Of a DNA stretch of 64,000 nt, positions 47,538-57,228 are shown in pieces. This DNA is from Gambelia wislizenii (lineage: Eukaryota > Chordata > Lepidosauria > Squamata > Crotaphytidae): the NCBI GenBank assembly GCA_030847615.1, contig JAUMIR010000002.1:194725809-194789808 (forward strand), given 5' to 3'. A model generated the notes under the pieces. It searched no databases. It saw nothing but the letters and a program-made list of their open reading frames with translations, and was not told where the DNA came from. Within the stretch, counting starts at the first letter, position 1, and each line of letters begins with the position of its first letter. Both the position numbers and the translations under genes were made by a program.

Positions 47538-47869
47538 ATAGCCTGAAGCATTTTGATGGGAGAAAAATGTCTTGTATCTAACATGAACCACAGTGGTAAT
47601 CAGAAAGTAGTTTCCTTAAAAGCTAACAGCATGCTCTTTTGGAGAGTAATAGCAGCCATGTACATCTTAATTTTCAAATGTTCTCCACTCAATTTAAAAT
47701 TAAATAAGGCTGGGCTTCTGCTTTATAAGGAAGTAATCCCTGCTGAATTCAATGGGAATTATTTAATAGACAAGTCTAACATTTCACTACAAGTCCATCC
47801 TAACTGAGTTAAAGCAACTTAGGGGGTTATACAATCTCAGGGATGACTATTTCAGCACCACTAACAATG
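47538..47869. other. unassigned stretch
   Basis: No gene or clear repeat was seen. Confidence 0.35.
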
Positions 47870-48114
47870 TTCAGCCCCAACTGCATCCTTCTCCCTGGAG
47901 TCCCTGCCCTCCTCCCAGTTCGATCCCATCCAGCTTTTTATTGTGTTGTTTTGAGTATTTTTAGTATTTATTGTGTTTTAAACGTTTAATTATTTAATTG
48001 TATCTTAACGGGTGGGTGGGATGGAGGGGTTGTATGTAGATTTTAATGTTGTAAACGCCTGGATTGCATTTTGTAGAAGGGCGGGATATTATTATTGTTG
48101 TTGTTGTTATTATT
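47870..48114 (+). repeat. LINE 3' tail (L2-like)
   Basis: TTTTTATTGTGTTGTTTTGA, GTAAACGCCTGGATTGCATT and AAGGGCGGGATATTATTATT end in an (ATT/GTT)n tract, as in the tail at 53850-54215. Confidence 0.6.
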
Positions 48115-48130
48115 ACACTAGATGGCGCTA
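48115..48130. promoter_or_regulatory. CTCF-like motif upstream of EXOC7
   Basis: CACTAGATGGCGCTAG fits the CTCF core (CCASYAGRKGGCRS) at most positions. It lies about 330 bp upstream of the EXOC7 ATG. Binding is inference. Confidence 0.35.
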
Positions 48131-48248
48131 GATGCCTCTCCCAATATGGCCAAACTCTGAAGTTCATCATTTCCGTCTCGCTAGGACATGCGCAATACTA
48201 CTTCCTCTCACCTTTCCGTGTGAGTACTGTACTCCAAGCTCAGTATAT

Positions 48249-48323
48249 ACGTCCGCCATCTTGAGAGAGCATATATAATTTGCCTGGGCATCCCTTGCAT
48301 GCCACTCTCAAGATGGCGGACGT
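48249..48323. promoter_or_regulatory. 19-bp perfect inverted repeat with paired YY1-like sites
   Basis: ACGTCCGCCATCTTGAGAG (48249-48267) is the exact reverse complement of 48305-48323. Each arm carries the YY1-type core AAGATGGCGG. The 37-base spacer includes GCATATATAA, which is TATA-like. Confidence 0.8.
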
Positions 48324-48444
48324 CGCGGGCCGGAGAGGGCGGGGAATGAGGCGGAAGTGGAGTTCGTGTTGACAGGAGCTGGAAGGGGCCTGGGCGTCGA
48401 GCGTAGTCCTTGGAGCGAGCGGCTGAGGGGCTGCGGGTGCCGGG

Positions 48445-48504
48445 ATGATTCCCACCGAGGAGGCGTCGGCCCGGAGGAGGGAAATAGAGGAGAAGCTCAA
48501 GCAG
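48445..48504 (+). CDS. EXOC7: EXOC7 (exocyst Exo70) coding exon 1
   Basis: This exon encodes residues 1-20, beginning MIPTEEASARRREIEEKLKQ, the well-known Exo70 N-terminus (the vertebrate form starts MIPPQEASARRREIE, recalled). The ATG at 48445 is chosen because the peptide matches from its first residue. The donor GCAG|GTGGGG follows at 48505; intron phase is 0. EXOC7 is a subunit of the eight-protein exocyst, which tethers secretory vesicles at the plasma membrane; its C-terminal part binds phosphoinositide lipids and its N-terminal part forms a helical coiled coil for complex assembly. The upstream sequence is a CpG-rich promoter, and intron 1 is about 12 kb of repeats. Only the N-terminal third of the protein lies in the window. 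Confidence 0.95.
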
Positions 48505-49022
48505 GTGGGGCCGGGTTGTGGGGCGGGGAGCAGCAGCAGCCCTTTTTCTCCGAGCTCCTCGGCCACTCCCTACCACAGGGGCGGGCAAGCAAACAAGCAA
48601 GTGGCCGCCGTCCAGATGTTTCGGGGTTGCAGCTTCCATGGTCGCTCAACCACTACTCACTGTGTGGGTTAAGGATGATGGGAGCTGTAGTTCTCGAAAA
48701 CACCCAGAAGGCCGCAGTGGCCCATCTACGGGTTTTTGTTTTTTGGCACCCCATTGGTCATGGGTACCGGTAATGGTCCTGTCCTGCAGAAAATAATAGC
48801 TATGGGGAGGAAGGGGGCACCGCCAACCCTGGGTGCCCCCCTGCTTGGTTCACGGACTACGCCAGGAGCCACGAAAGGGAGGGAGCCGGAATCCCACCCA
48901 CGCCTACGATAATAATGATGTTAATAATAATAATAATAAATGTGAAGTCGAAGGCTTTCACGGTCAGCATCCATAAGTTTTCTGTGGGTTTTTACGGGCT
49001 AAGCAGTAAATGTTTATTGCTT
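48505..49022. other. start of EXOC7 intron 1
   Basis: The CpG-rich region continues to about 48560. Bases 48580-48710 contain part of a short palindromic repeat (GGAGCTGTAGTTCTCG). An (ATA)n tract at about 48909-48939 and GAAGTCGAAGGCTTTCACGG lead into the minisatellite. Confidence 0.5.
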
Positions 49023-50432
49023 AGTCCAAAGACCCTTACAAAGAATAAAAACAACATAAAACAATATATAGTCCGAAGACCCTTGCAAAGAATAAAAACA
49101 ACGTAAAACAATATATAGTCCAAAGACCCTTGCAAAGAATAAAAACAACGTAAAACAATATATAGTCCAAAGACCCTTGCAAAGAATAAAAACAACGTAA
49201 AACAATATATAGTCCAAAGACCCTTGCAAAGAATAAAAACAACGTAAAACAATATATAGTCCAAAGACCCTTGCAAAGAATAAAAACAACGTAAAACAAT
49301 ATATAGTCCGAAGACCCTTGCGAAGAATAAAAACAACGTAAAACAATATATAGTCCAAAGACCCTTGCAAAGAATAAAAACAACGTAAAACAATATATAG
49401 TCCGAAGACCCTTGCAAAGAATAAAAACAACGTAAAACAATATATAGTCCAAAGACCCTTGCAAAGAATAAAAACAACGTAAAACAATATATAGTCCGAA
49501 GACCCTTGCAAAGAATAAAAACAACATAAAACAATATATAGTCCAAAGACCCTTGCAAAGAATAAAAACAACGTAAAACAATATATAGTCCAAAGACCCT
49601 TGCAAAGAATAAAAACAACGTAAAACAATATATAGTCCAAAGACCCTTGCAAAGAATAAAAACAACGTAAAACAATATATAGTCCAAAGACCCTTGCAAA
49701 GAATAAAAACAACGTAAAACAATATATAGTCCAAAGACCCTTGCAAAGAATAAAAACAACGTAAAACAATATATAGTCCGAAGACCCTTGCAAAGAATAA
49801 AAACAACGTAAAACAATATATAGTCCGAAGACCCTTGCAAAGAATAAAAACAACGTAAAACAATATATAGTCCGAAGACCCTTGCAAAGAATAAAAACAA
49901 CGTAAAACAATATATAGTCCAAAGACCCTTGCAAAGAATAAAAACAACGTAAAACAATATATAGTCCAAAGACCCTTGCAAAGAATAAAAACAACGTAAA
50001 ACAATATATAGTCCGAAGACCCTTGCAAAGAATAAAAACAACGTAAAACAATATATAGTCCGAAGACCCTTGCGAAGAATAAAAACAACGTAAAACAATA
50101 TATAGTCCAAAGACCCTTGCAAAGAATAAAAACAACGTAAAACAATATATAGTCCGAAGACCCTTGCAAAGAATAAAAACAACGTAAAACAATATATAGT
50201 CCAAAGACCCTTGCAAAGAATAAAAACAACGTAAAACAATATATAGTCCGAAGACCCTTGCAAAGAATAAAAACAACATAAAACAATATATAGTCCGAAG
50301 ACCCTTGCAAAGAATAAAAACAACGTAAAACAATATATAGTCCAAATACCCTTGCAAAGAATAAAAACAACGTAAAACAATATATAGTCCAAAGATCCTT
50401 ACAAAGAATAAAAACAACATAAAACAATATAA
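49023..50432. repeat. 47-bp minisatellite, about 30 copies, in EXOC7 intron 1
   Basis: A unit of 47 bases, beginning AGTCCRAAGACCCTTGCAAA and ending ACGTAAAACAATATAT, repeats head to tail from 49023 to about 50432 with almost no length change. Most variation is at three sites: CCAAAG/CCGAAG, TTGCAAAG/TTGCGAAG and ACGTAA/ACATAA. Edge copies are the most diverged (first, 29th and 30th). Because 47 is not a multiple of 3 and the unit has no - strand stop in any frame, all three - strand frames stay open for more than 460 codons and give the same hydrophobic 47-residue repeat (FYVVFILCKG... style). No start context, intron or homology supports a protein. Confidence 0.98.
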
Positions 50433-50847
50433 AACATCCAAGCTTTCATACAATGACATCATAATTAAGATTAACTACTTAAAATACATATCTAAACTTG
50501 AAGTAAATAACATATTATAAAACAAATCACATTACAGTTACAAAGGAAAAGTAACATTTAACCTTTTGTGCTATACATTTAAGCTTTTGTGTCATACAAA
50601 TACTCATATCTTCTGGTTCCTATGACAATTAGCTGAAATGGACTCCAGAAATTTTTCTTTGCATCTGGCAGCGTTTGCCGCAGATGAAGCGCTTATGTGG
50701 GAGTGTGCTTATGTGTCAGAGTTGTTGAGGAATTCGTTCTTATTATGAGTGTTGCTTCCTTCATCTTTTGTCAATTCTGTCATGGTAGAAATTCATGTTG
50801 AGTAGAGTCCTTTGAAACTTCATTAGATGGGAAGGAGGTTTATAGGG
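50433..50847. other. unassigned part of EXOC7 intron 1
   Basis: AT-rich, with no recognised repeat or exon. Confidence 0.4.
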
Positions 50848-51149
50848 CAGTGGTTCTTAACCTGGGGTCCAGGGACCCCCAGGTGTCTTCAGTGGCCTCA
50901 CAGGGGGCCCGTGAAGGCTTGAAAGTTGCTCAGCCCACCTCCTCTCTGCAGTGGAACAGCTATGTGACAGAAGCCAAGGCAAAGGCTGGCTTGGCTTGCA
51001 CATTGCCATTCAATCCGCCCCAGCCACAAACTTGCAGGAAGAAGCAGGAGAAAAGTCTTCCCTCCCCCTCTGAGTTAAGTCTTGGGGGTCCACAGCAACA
51101 AAAGATACTTAAAGGAAGTCCCTGGTAAAGAAAAGGTTAAGAACCACAA
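50848..51149. repeat. hAT-like (Charlie-type) MITE with 8-bp target duplication
   Basis: The left end CAGTGGTTCTTAACC is mirrored by GGTTAAGAACCAC at the right. TTATAGGG lies on both sides (50840-50847 and 51150-51157), the 8-base target duplication expected for hAT elements. The element is 302 bp with no transposase; its 92-codon open frame is not recognised. Confidence 0.9.
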
Positions 51150-51224
51150 TTATAGGGCGATCGGTCCTTGTCACAAACAGGATAAAAGGATACCACGTTG
51201 CTGAAAATGCATCTGTGCCTTTAT

Positions 51225-51355
51225 AGGCTATCAGTGTTTCCCAAACTTCCAAACAGATATTTTGGATTTTAGCTCTCAGGATTCCTGACTGTTGCCCAAG
51301 CTGGATAGTGCTTCTGAGAGTTGAAGTCCAAAACACCTGGAAAACCAAAGTTTGA
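51225..51355. repeat. short palindromic dispersed repeat
   Basis: CAGTGTTTCCCAAACTTCCA and TTTTGGATTTTAGCTCTCAG mirror GAGAGTTGAAGTCCAAAACA and CCAAAGTTTGAGAACG. Confidence 0.65.
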
Positions 51356-51375
51356 GAACGAGGACTCTCAGTGGT

Positions 51376-51740
51376 CAGTGGTTCTTAACCTGTGGTCTGT
51401 GGAGCCCCAGGGAGCCGCAGTGTCCTCACAGGGGGTCCACGAAGGCTTGAAGGCTGCTTGGCTTATGTGACAAGAGCCAAGGCAAAGTCTGGCTGGCTTG
51501 GCCTGCACATTGCCATTCATACCACTCCAGCCACAAACTTGCAGGAAGAAGCAGGATAAAAGTCTTCCCTCCCCTCCAGTGCCTCTGAGGGAAGGGTTAA
51601 TGCATGGTGTAATTGTATCATCATCATCATCAGGTATTATTATTATTATTGTTAGGTTTTTAAATTTTGAGTTAAGTCTTTGGTTGTCTGTGCAACATAA
51701 GATATTTAAAGGGGGTCCCTGGTAAAGAAAAGGTTAACAG
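51376..51740. repeat. second hAT-like MITE copy, direct orientation
   Basis: CAGTGGTTCTTAACCTGTGG and CAAACTTGCAGGAAGAAGCA match 50848-51149. An (ATC)n/(ATT)n tract at 51618-51650 has been inserted. The right end is decayed (GGTTAACAGC). Confidence 0.8.
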
Positions 51741-52029
51741 CTGCTGCTCTAGCTTGTTTGTGTTTTGTTTTTCAAAGCATGGGACTTGAGGAAAGGGAAC
51801 TGTAGGAAGAAAACTCTGTGGCCTTAGGGGAGACATAAGAGGAGCCATGCTGGGTCAGAACAAAGGCCGGCTTAGTCCAACACTCTGTTTACACAGTGAC
51901 CAGTCAGTTGCCTATGGGAAGCCCACCAGCAGGAGCCAAGTGTGACTATGCTCTCCATCTGTAGTCCATTTAAAGCATATGTGGTAGCAGTCAGAGCTTG
52001 TTAACCGAGCAAGAGACAGACTAGGTAGC
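51741..52029. other. unassigned part of intron 1
   Basis: No gene or clear repeat was seen. Confidence 0.3.
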
Positions 52030-53060
52030 AAAGCAAAGATTTATTTCGTATTTATTAGATTTATAGTCTGCCTTTCTCCTGAAGCAGGATCCAAGGCAGC
52101 CTAGAGCATTTAAAAATACAGTTAAAACATTATTGATCCAAAAGTTAAAAATGAATTAAACAAGAGTACAATTAAAAACAAGATTAAAACAATATAAAAA
52201 CACTGGTCGTAATAAAAAAATACACCCCTCCCCCAACAAACCTTTTTTGTCACATAGATTTTCAGCCCAAAGCCTGCCTGAATAAAAAGGTCTTGGCTAG
52301 TTGGTGAAAGGAAAGGAGGGAATTCCACAGTCTGGGAGCAGCCACTGAGAAGGCTGTCTCCTGGGTCCTCACCAAACACATCTGTGATAATTGTGGGACT
52401 GAGAGAAAGTCTTCCCCTGAAGATCTTAAAACTCGGGCAGGCTCACATAAGGAAATATGGGACATTTTCAGACGTGTAAAAAGTGCTGTGGCGGGCTCGG
52501 AAGAGGTACGCGCCTGTTTCGTGGCAGGGGGGCCAGTTTCTGCCGCCACCGTCCCTCTTGCGTTACCCTCTGTGTTCCTTCCGTGTTGCATGGAAGGAAA
52601 AGGTGCCACTTTTTATTCATGAAGAACTTCCATGAGTAAAAAGTGGTGCCTTTTCCTACCATGTGACACGGAAGGAACACAGAGGGTAACGCGAGAGGGA
52701 CGGCGGCATCAGAAACTGGCCCCCTGCTGCGAAACAGGCGCATACCTCTCCCGAGCCCTCCACAGCACTTTTTACGCGCCTGAAAATGTCTGTGGTCTTT
52801 CAGATAGATGACCGGCAAGGGTGCAGTGGCATATAGAACAGAGAGAGGACAGTCATGGAAGGTTTTGAAGGAAGGGACAAGAGACTGGTGTCAAACCTTG
52901 AAGCAAAAAGAAAGCTAGGGTAGTGAGTGATTTAAGGTAGGTTGTAACCAGAGCAATAAGCGAGGTGAACACCTTTGACAACAAAGTGCTGTGTAGATGT
53001 GGGGGAACCAAAAAGAAAAAAGATTGTAGTAGTCCTAGTGTGGAATAATAACCTTGGCAT
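52030..53060 (-). mobile_element. L2-like LINE 3' end, split by a foldback element
   Basis: The + strand TTTATTTCGTATTTATTAGA, TTATAGTCTGCCTTTCTCCT and the - strand reading TAFSVAAPRLWNSLLSFHQL (52262-52400) match L2-like 3' ends. Text after 52790 (GACAGTCATGGAAGGTTTTG) may continue the same LINE. The element at 52461-52790 lies between. Confidence 0.6.
52461..52790. repeat. 330-bp foldback element
   Basis: The left arm GACATTTTCAGACGTGTAAA is mirrored by the right arm, TTTACGCGCCTGAAAATGTC. The arms share GTTACCCTCTGTGTTCCTTC and CACTTTTTATTCATG. The halves meet at GAAGAACTTCC near 52625. Ends resemble those at 40972 (ATTTTCAGACG). Confidence 0.9.
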
Positions 53061-53659
53061 GAACTGTAATTTTTTGTTGAAGGGGAAAGAGGAAAGACAA
53101 TTTTGTGGTAAAAGGAAAAGTGACATGATCTGGCAACAGACTGAAAACTGGGCACAAAGAGGAGTCAAAGATGAGGAACTCTGAGAATTTCTAGTACTTT
53201 AATACATTTTTGCTGCTCAGCAGGGCTGAGAGCAGTTAGCATTTTGTTTCAGCAAACTGCAAAATATCTTCTCAGTGATTATTCTACAAGCAGCAACATA
53301 GGAATTATCACATTATCTTTATCTTGTACTGTACTCTTCATATCAGCATTTAAATTCAGGAAAAAACTGCATATATGTTTCTACTCCTGGGTGCCCAAAT
53401 GTGGGCTTTTTGAACCACATCCTGAGTATCTGCAAAAAAGACCACCACGTTAATCCCTTATTACGTTATTATAAGTAAAAGATGTTTACTTAAAAATTTA
53501 CTAATAATATTGCATCAGGAGTCTAAGTCAAAAATATTATTACCATATTCAAAATACATTAGCGCTCTGTGAAAATGTTACTTTTAAAACATATTTTTAA
53601 CACCTTTTACATTAAAATATATGCATACAAGACTTTGGGGGTGATTCTGTATTCCCTAG
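53061..53659. other. unassigned part of intron 1
   Basis: AT-rich; no gene or clear repeat was seen. Confidence 0.35.
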
Positions 53660-53815
53660 GAGAATGATAGAAGGAGTGGGAATCATGCAGAACTCCAGAT
53701 GTTGTTGTACTGCAACTCCCAGTATTCCCCACCAACCCCACCAATAGCTATTTTGGCTAGGGATGCTGGGAGTTGCAGCCCCACAACATCTGGAGGGCCA
53801 CTTAATTTCCGCCCC
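53660..53815. repeat. short palindromic dispersed repeat, well preserved
   Basis: CAGATGTTGTTGTACTGCAA and CTCCCAGTATTCCCCACC mirror GGGATGCTGGGAGTTGCAG and CCCACAACATCTGGAGGGCC. Confidence 0.75.
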
Positions 53816-53849
53816 AGGTTATAGAATGCAGAGAGCTCCATTTCCATAG

Positions 53850-54182
53850 GCTGGAGATCCATCAGATAGATCTGTCAGATAACAACCCTGAGTAGCTTTA
53901 AAGAAGCACTAAAGACGGATCTCTTTCGGCAGGCCTTTCCTAATTAGATCCCGGCCTCAGGGGATCCTGGCTTCTTTTAGTCCGCTGGCCATTTATAGTA
54001 TTTTATTGTATTTATTGTTTTTAATTGTTATTTTTTGATCAGTTGGTTTTAATTTATAATTGTTTAATATTTTTTTATGGGGGAGGGTGGGGTGGGGGGT
54101 GTTTGGGGATTTTATCTGTATTGTATTTTAATTTTTGTAAGCCGCCCCGATTGTTTTAACAGAGGGGCGGGGTATAAATAAA

Positions 54183-54215
<33 letters not shown>
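53850..54215 (+). repeat. LINE 3' tail (L2-like)
   Basis: TTTAAAGAAGCACTAAAGAC and CTCTTTCGGCAGGCCTTTCC are the LINE end. They are followed by TTGTAAGCCGCCCCGATTGT and an (ATT)n tract. Confidence 0.75.
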
Positions 54216-54218
<3 letters not shown>

Positions 54219-54530
54219 CAAATGAAGGCTGGCTGGGACAGGCTGTGGAAAAGTCTCCTATAATTGTTACTCCATTGGTAGTGGGGCAAGGAGTGGGACT
54301 TTCCTAGAACACATCTGGAAAAGCTATGGACCCAGAGAACACTGTACCTCCTTATTCTCATTGACACTCACAGGAAAATGGCTAGGACCTTCATAAAGCC
54401 TGAGATTACACCCATTAACATTTTCTGCCCATGGTGCCATTGGAAGAGGGGAAAGGAGAAACCTCTATCTTGCGGTAGGGCAGGATAAGGTAGCACTATT
54501 AAGGGATTAAATGGTTACCAGGAACTTGTA

Positions 54531-54672
54531 ATTCTCTGAGAGAAGGAGCGAACAGGAATTCTTGATTTTGGGAACGCCCACTACTACCCAGTCAGAAGCA
54601 GGAAGTTGATTAATGGTCACATGTAAATTTTGAAGTTTCTTTGTTCTCCTCCTTGACCATGTGGCCAGTTCA
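54531..54672 (+). repeat. DIRS left inverted terminal repeat
   Basis: ATTCTCTGAGAGAAGGAGCG, then CTTGATTTTGGGAACGCCCA and CTCCTTGACCATGTGGCCAG. From about 54548 it is the reverse complement of 60210-60360 with few differences; the first 17 bases are unique to this end. Confidence 0.9.
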
Positions 54673-54853
54673 ACTTCCTGCTTTCGCCCAGTCCAGACGT
54701 AGCAATTTCTCCTCCAAGATTTCCTCTCCGCTCCTTCCATTTCTTCCTTATTTCACCTTCTTTCTTCCCTTCCTGTTTTTTCCCTTCAATCTATCTCTCC
54801 TTCCTCTTTTAAAAAAATCTTTTTCCTTTATCTTCCATCCTTTCTATTTCCCA

Positions 54854-57199
54854 ATGGTGAAAGACAAGGGGAAGAAGCCAGCCCCCAAAGCAGGCCAGAA
54901 AACCAAGAAGTCGCTGGCATATGCTCCGACCCAGGGCTGCGCCAGAACCTTGCCCAGGCCTCACAGGGCTCGCAGCCCACCAGCGAGCAGGCAAGCCACT
55001 CTCCGAGCGTGCCAAGCCAGCCACCACGGAAGGCCAAGCAAAAGTCTGTCCTCAGCCGCTCTGAGAGCGCGCAAGGAGCGTCGACTACTGGAGCAAGGAG
55101 CCCCGAGCCAGAGCTTGCAGGGCACTTGGCAACCAACCCCCAGAATCCAGACACTGCCCCCAGAGCCATATGAGATTCGGAGAATCAACGGTGAAGCCTT
55201 TTGCCTCTGGAGGTACCGGGGACCCGGGACAGAGGTGTGTGCATTTTACCCTCCCCACTTCCCGATCAGGGCTTTTTCCCACTGCCTCCTCCCGTTTTGA
55301 GGTTTAGCCCCAGCGAATTCAACTTACCAGGAGACTGGCTTTCAGGCTCCCAGGCCCTCTCGACCAGCAGGGAGGAAGGGAGAAGTGTGGCGGCCATGCC
55401 GCAAATGGGTGCCATTTTCCCCCTGGCCGCTTCGCCCTGTCGGTCCGGGTCCGGGAGGGAGGACATCCTGAGGGTGGCCTTGCACCTCCTTTCCTCGGCC
55501 CTCCTGCCAGGGGACACGGCATGCACATTTCCCCAAGGGACCCCTTCGGCCGGGACATCACGGTTCGACCGCGAAGGGGTGGGTGGGGATCCTTCCTCGC
55601 TTCCACACCACTTGGAAGCATCTTCGGCAGTGCAGACCTCGCGGCGCGGCCTGAATGGGGGGATGGGATCGGATCACCAGATCAGGACCCATGCTAGCTC
55701 CTCAGCCACTGCTAGCTCCACCACCGGAAGGATTACAGAGGCAACACAGACTGACACCTCCAATCCTGAGCTAACACCACCGATGTGGGACTCTGAAGCG
55801 CAGGCCGGCCCAGCTGGCGACACGGGTTGCATGACCCAGGCTCCAGGGATCTCGGTGGCAGTTCAGGCAAGACCCCCAATCTCAGGCTAGGGGGATGCAG
55901 GTGCTACAGTGGCCTGAGGTGGCAGGCAGCCTGGCTAGGATGACGGAAGCCTCACCGAAGGCTGGTCCATTGCATCGGGACATCCAAGTGGCTGCCCCCC
56001 CCCCACGGAAGAGGGACAAAGGAAAAGGAAAGCCTCCCCCCCTCCACTCCTTGGAGGAATCCAAAGGGGAAGAGGAGGAGGACCTTTGACTCCTTAATAT
56101 TTTAAAAGGAGTGGATTCTGATCATGCCTCCATTCAGGGCACCTAGCAGGTCAAGGAAGAAGGGGAATGTTCAGATGTTTAACAACCTGAGCCCAACATC
56201 TCAGACAATTTCAGGGTGATGCCTATCCCTTGCTGCTCACCAAAATGATAGCTGCTTTGGAACTAGATTCCGAAGGGGACCAAACACCTTCAGCCCAGGC
56301 AACCACACAGAGAAGAAGCGAGAAGGTACAGGCAGTCCTTCGGTCCCCAACGGTCCAGAAAACGGACCTCCCCTTCCCAGACACTTTCCAGCATATCCTG
56401 GATGAAGAATGGGACAATCCAGCACTAGGGAAAAGGGGCACCCTGGTGGCCCAAAAGATCTACGCACTGAGCAAACAAAGTTGTAGAAAAGCTAAAGGTG
56501 CCGGTTGTGGACAAACTGGTTGCATTGCTGGTCTCCAAATTTTTAGGGCTGAAAGAAGGAGAAGCCCTCCTCAAGGACCCTGATGAAAAGAGGGCAGATG
56601 GAGTGCTAAAAAAAGTTCACGAAGCCTCAGCCCTAGGAGTCAGGGCATCAGCTACTGCTTCACTCTTTGTCAGAGCAGCAATATTGTGGTTAAGCGAGGT
56701 CGAGCAGGCTGCACAACTGGACACGAGGACCTTGAGCAGAGTTCTCACCAACGTCATATCCACCTTACACCTGATGGCGGATGCTTCGTTAGACGCATTC
56801 GCATTCTCCGCTAGGTCCATCGGCGCAGCAGCACTGGCACGCAGATCTATATGGCTGAAACACTGGAATGCGGACACGCACTCAGAGTATATATCTGCAC
56901 CACCCCCTTCAAGGGCACGAAGCTCTTTGGGGAAGAAGCCCTCAAGGGCATCCTGGCCAAGACAAAGGAGACCAAGCAGGCGATGCCATCCTTATCGCAG
57001 TGATCGGATAAGCCCAGATTTAAAAACTCCTTTCAGTCTTCGTACTCATTTCATTCCTCCAGGGGCTATGGCAGACAGAAAGATATCGCCCTTTCTGCAC
57101 AGCCTGGGCAAGAACCAACAAGATCATCAGGCAATCTTCATCCTCACAGGTGAACAACAGTCACAGAGGAGCTCCCCAAAATCACAAGGGAGTCTCTAA
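54854..57199 (+). pseudogene. DIRS gag-like region, disrupted
   Basis: An ATG at 54854 starts MVKDKGKKPAPKAGQKTKKS, a basic N-terminus. Open segments follow in shifted frames to 55890, to about 56089, then 56230-57199. The last reads ASALGVRASATASLFVRAAI and LMADASLDAFAFSARSIGAA, which resembles the conserved helical part of vertebrate DIRS gag proteins (recalled, not searched). Two or more frameshifts and a stop at about 56087 break it. It is not a host gene. Confidence 0.75.
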
Positions 57200-57228
57200 G
57201 CAACAATTCTGACTCATTAACAGCACCA

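Larger units (their letters stand above)
48180..48560 (+). promoter_or_regulatory. EXOC7: EXOC7 promoter and CpG-rich 5' region
   Basis: CG density rises sharply around the first coding exon (GGACGTCGCGGGCCGGAGAG, GGCGTCGAGCGTAGTCC). It contains AAGATGGCGGAC (YY1-like) at about 48310-48321 and GGCGGAAGTGG (ETS-like) at about 48350. The transcription start is probably between 48300 and 48440 but cannot be fixed from sequence alone. Confidence 0.7.

Noticed and set aside
1..48114. FOXJ1 or RNF157 coding exons expected by mammalian gene order
   Set aside because: No forkhead or RING motif was found in any open frame; if present they lie left of the window.
49023..50432. CRISPR-like array
   Set aside because: The units are contiguous 47-bp repeats with no unique spacers, in a vertebrate intron.
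48992..50462. Three overlapping - strand open frames of 463-482 codons that could look like membrane protein genes
   Set aside because: They are the same 47-bp repeat read in three frames; there is no unique sequence, homology or gene structure.
54641..55300. 219-codon open frame as a host exon
   Set aside because: It lies between the DIRS left terminus and the DIRS reverse transcriptase and begins inside the terminal repeat; it is element sequence.
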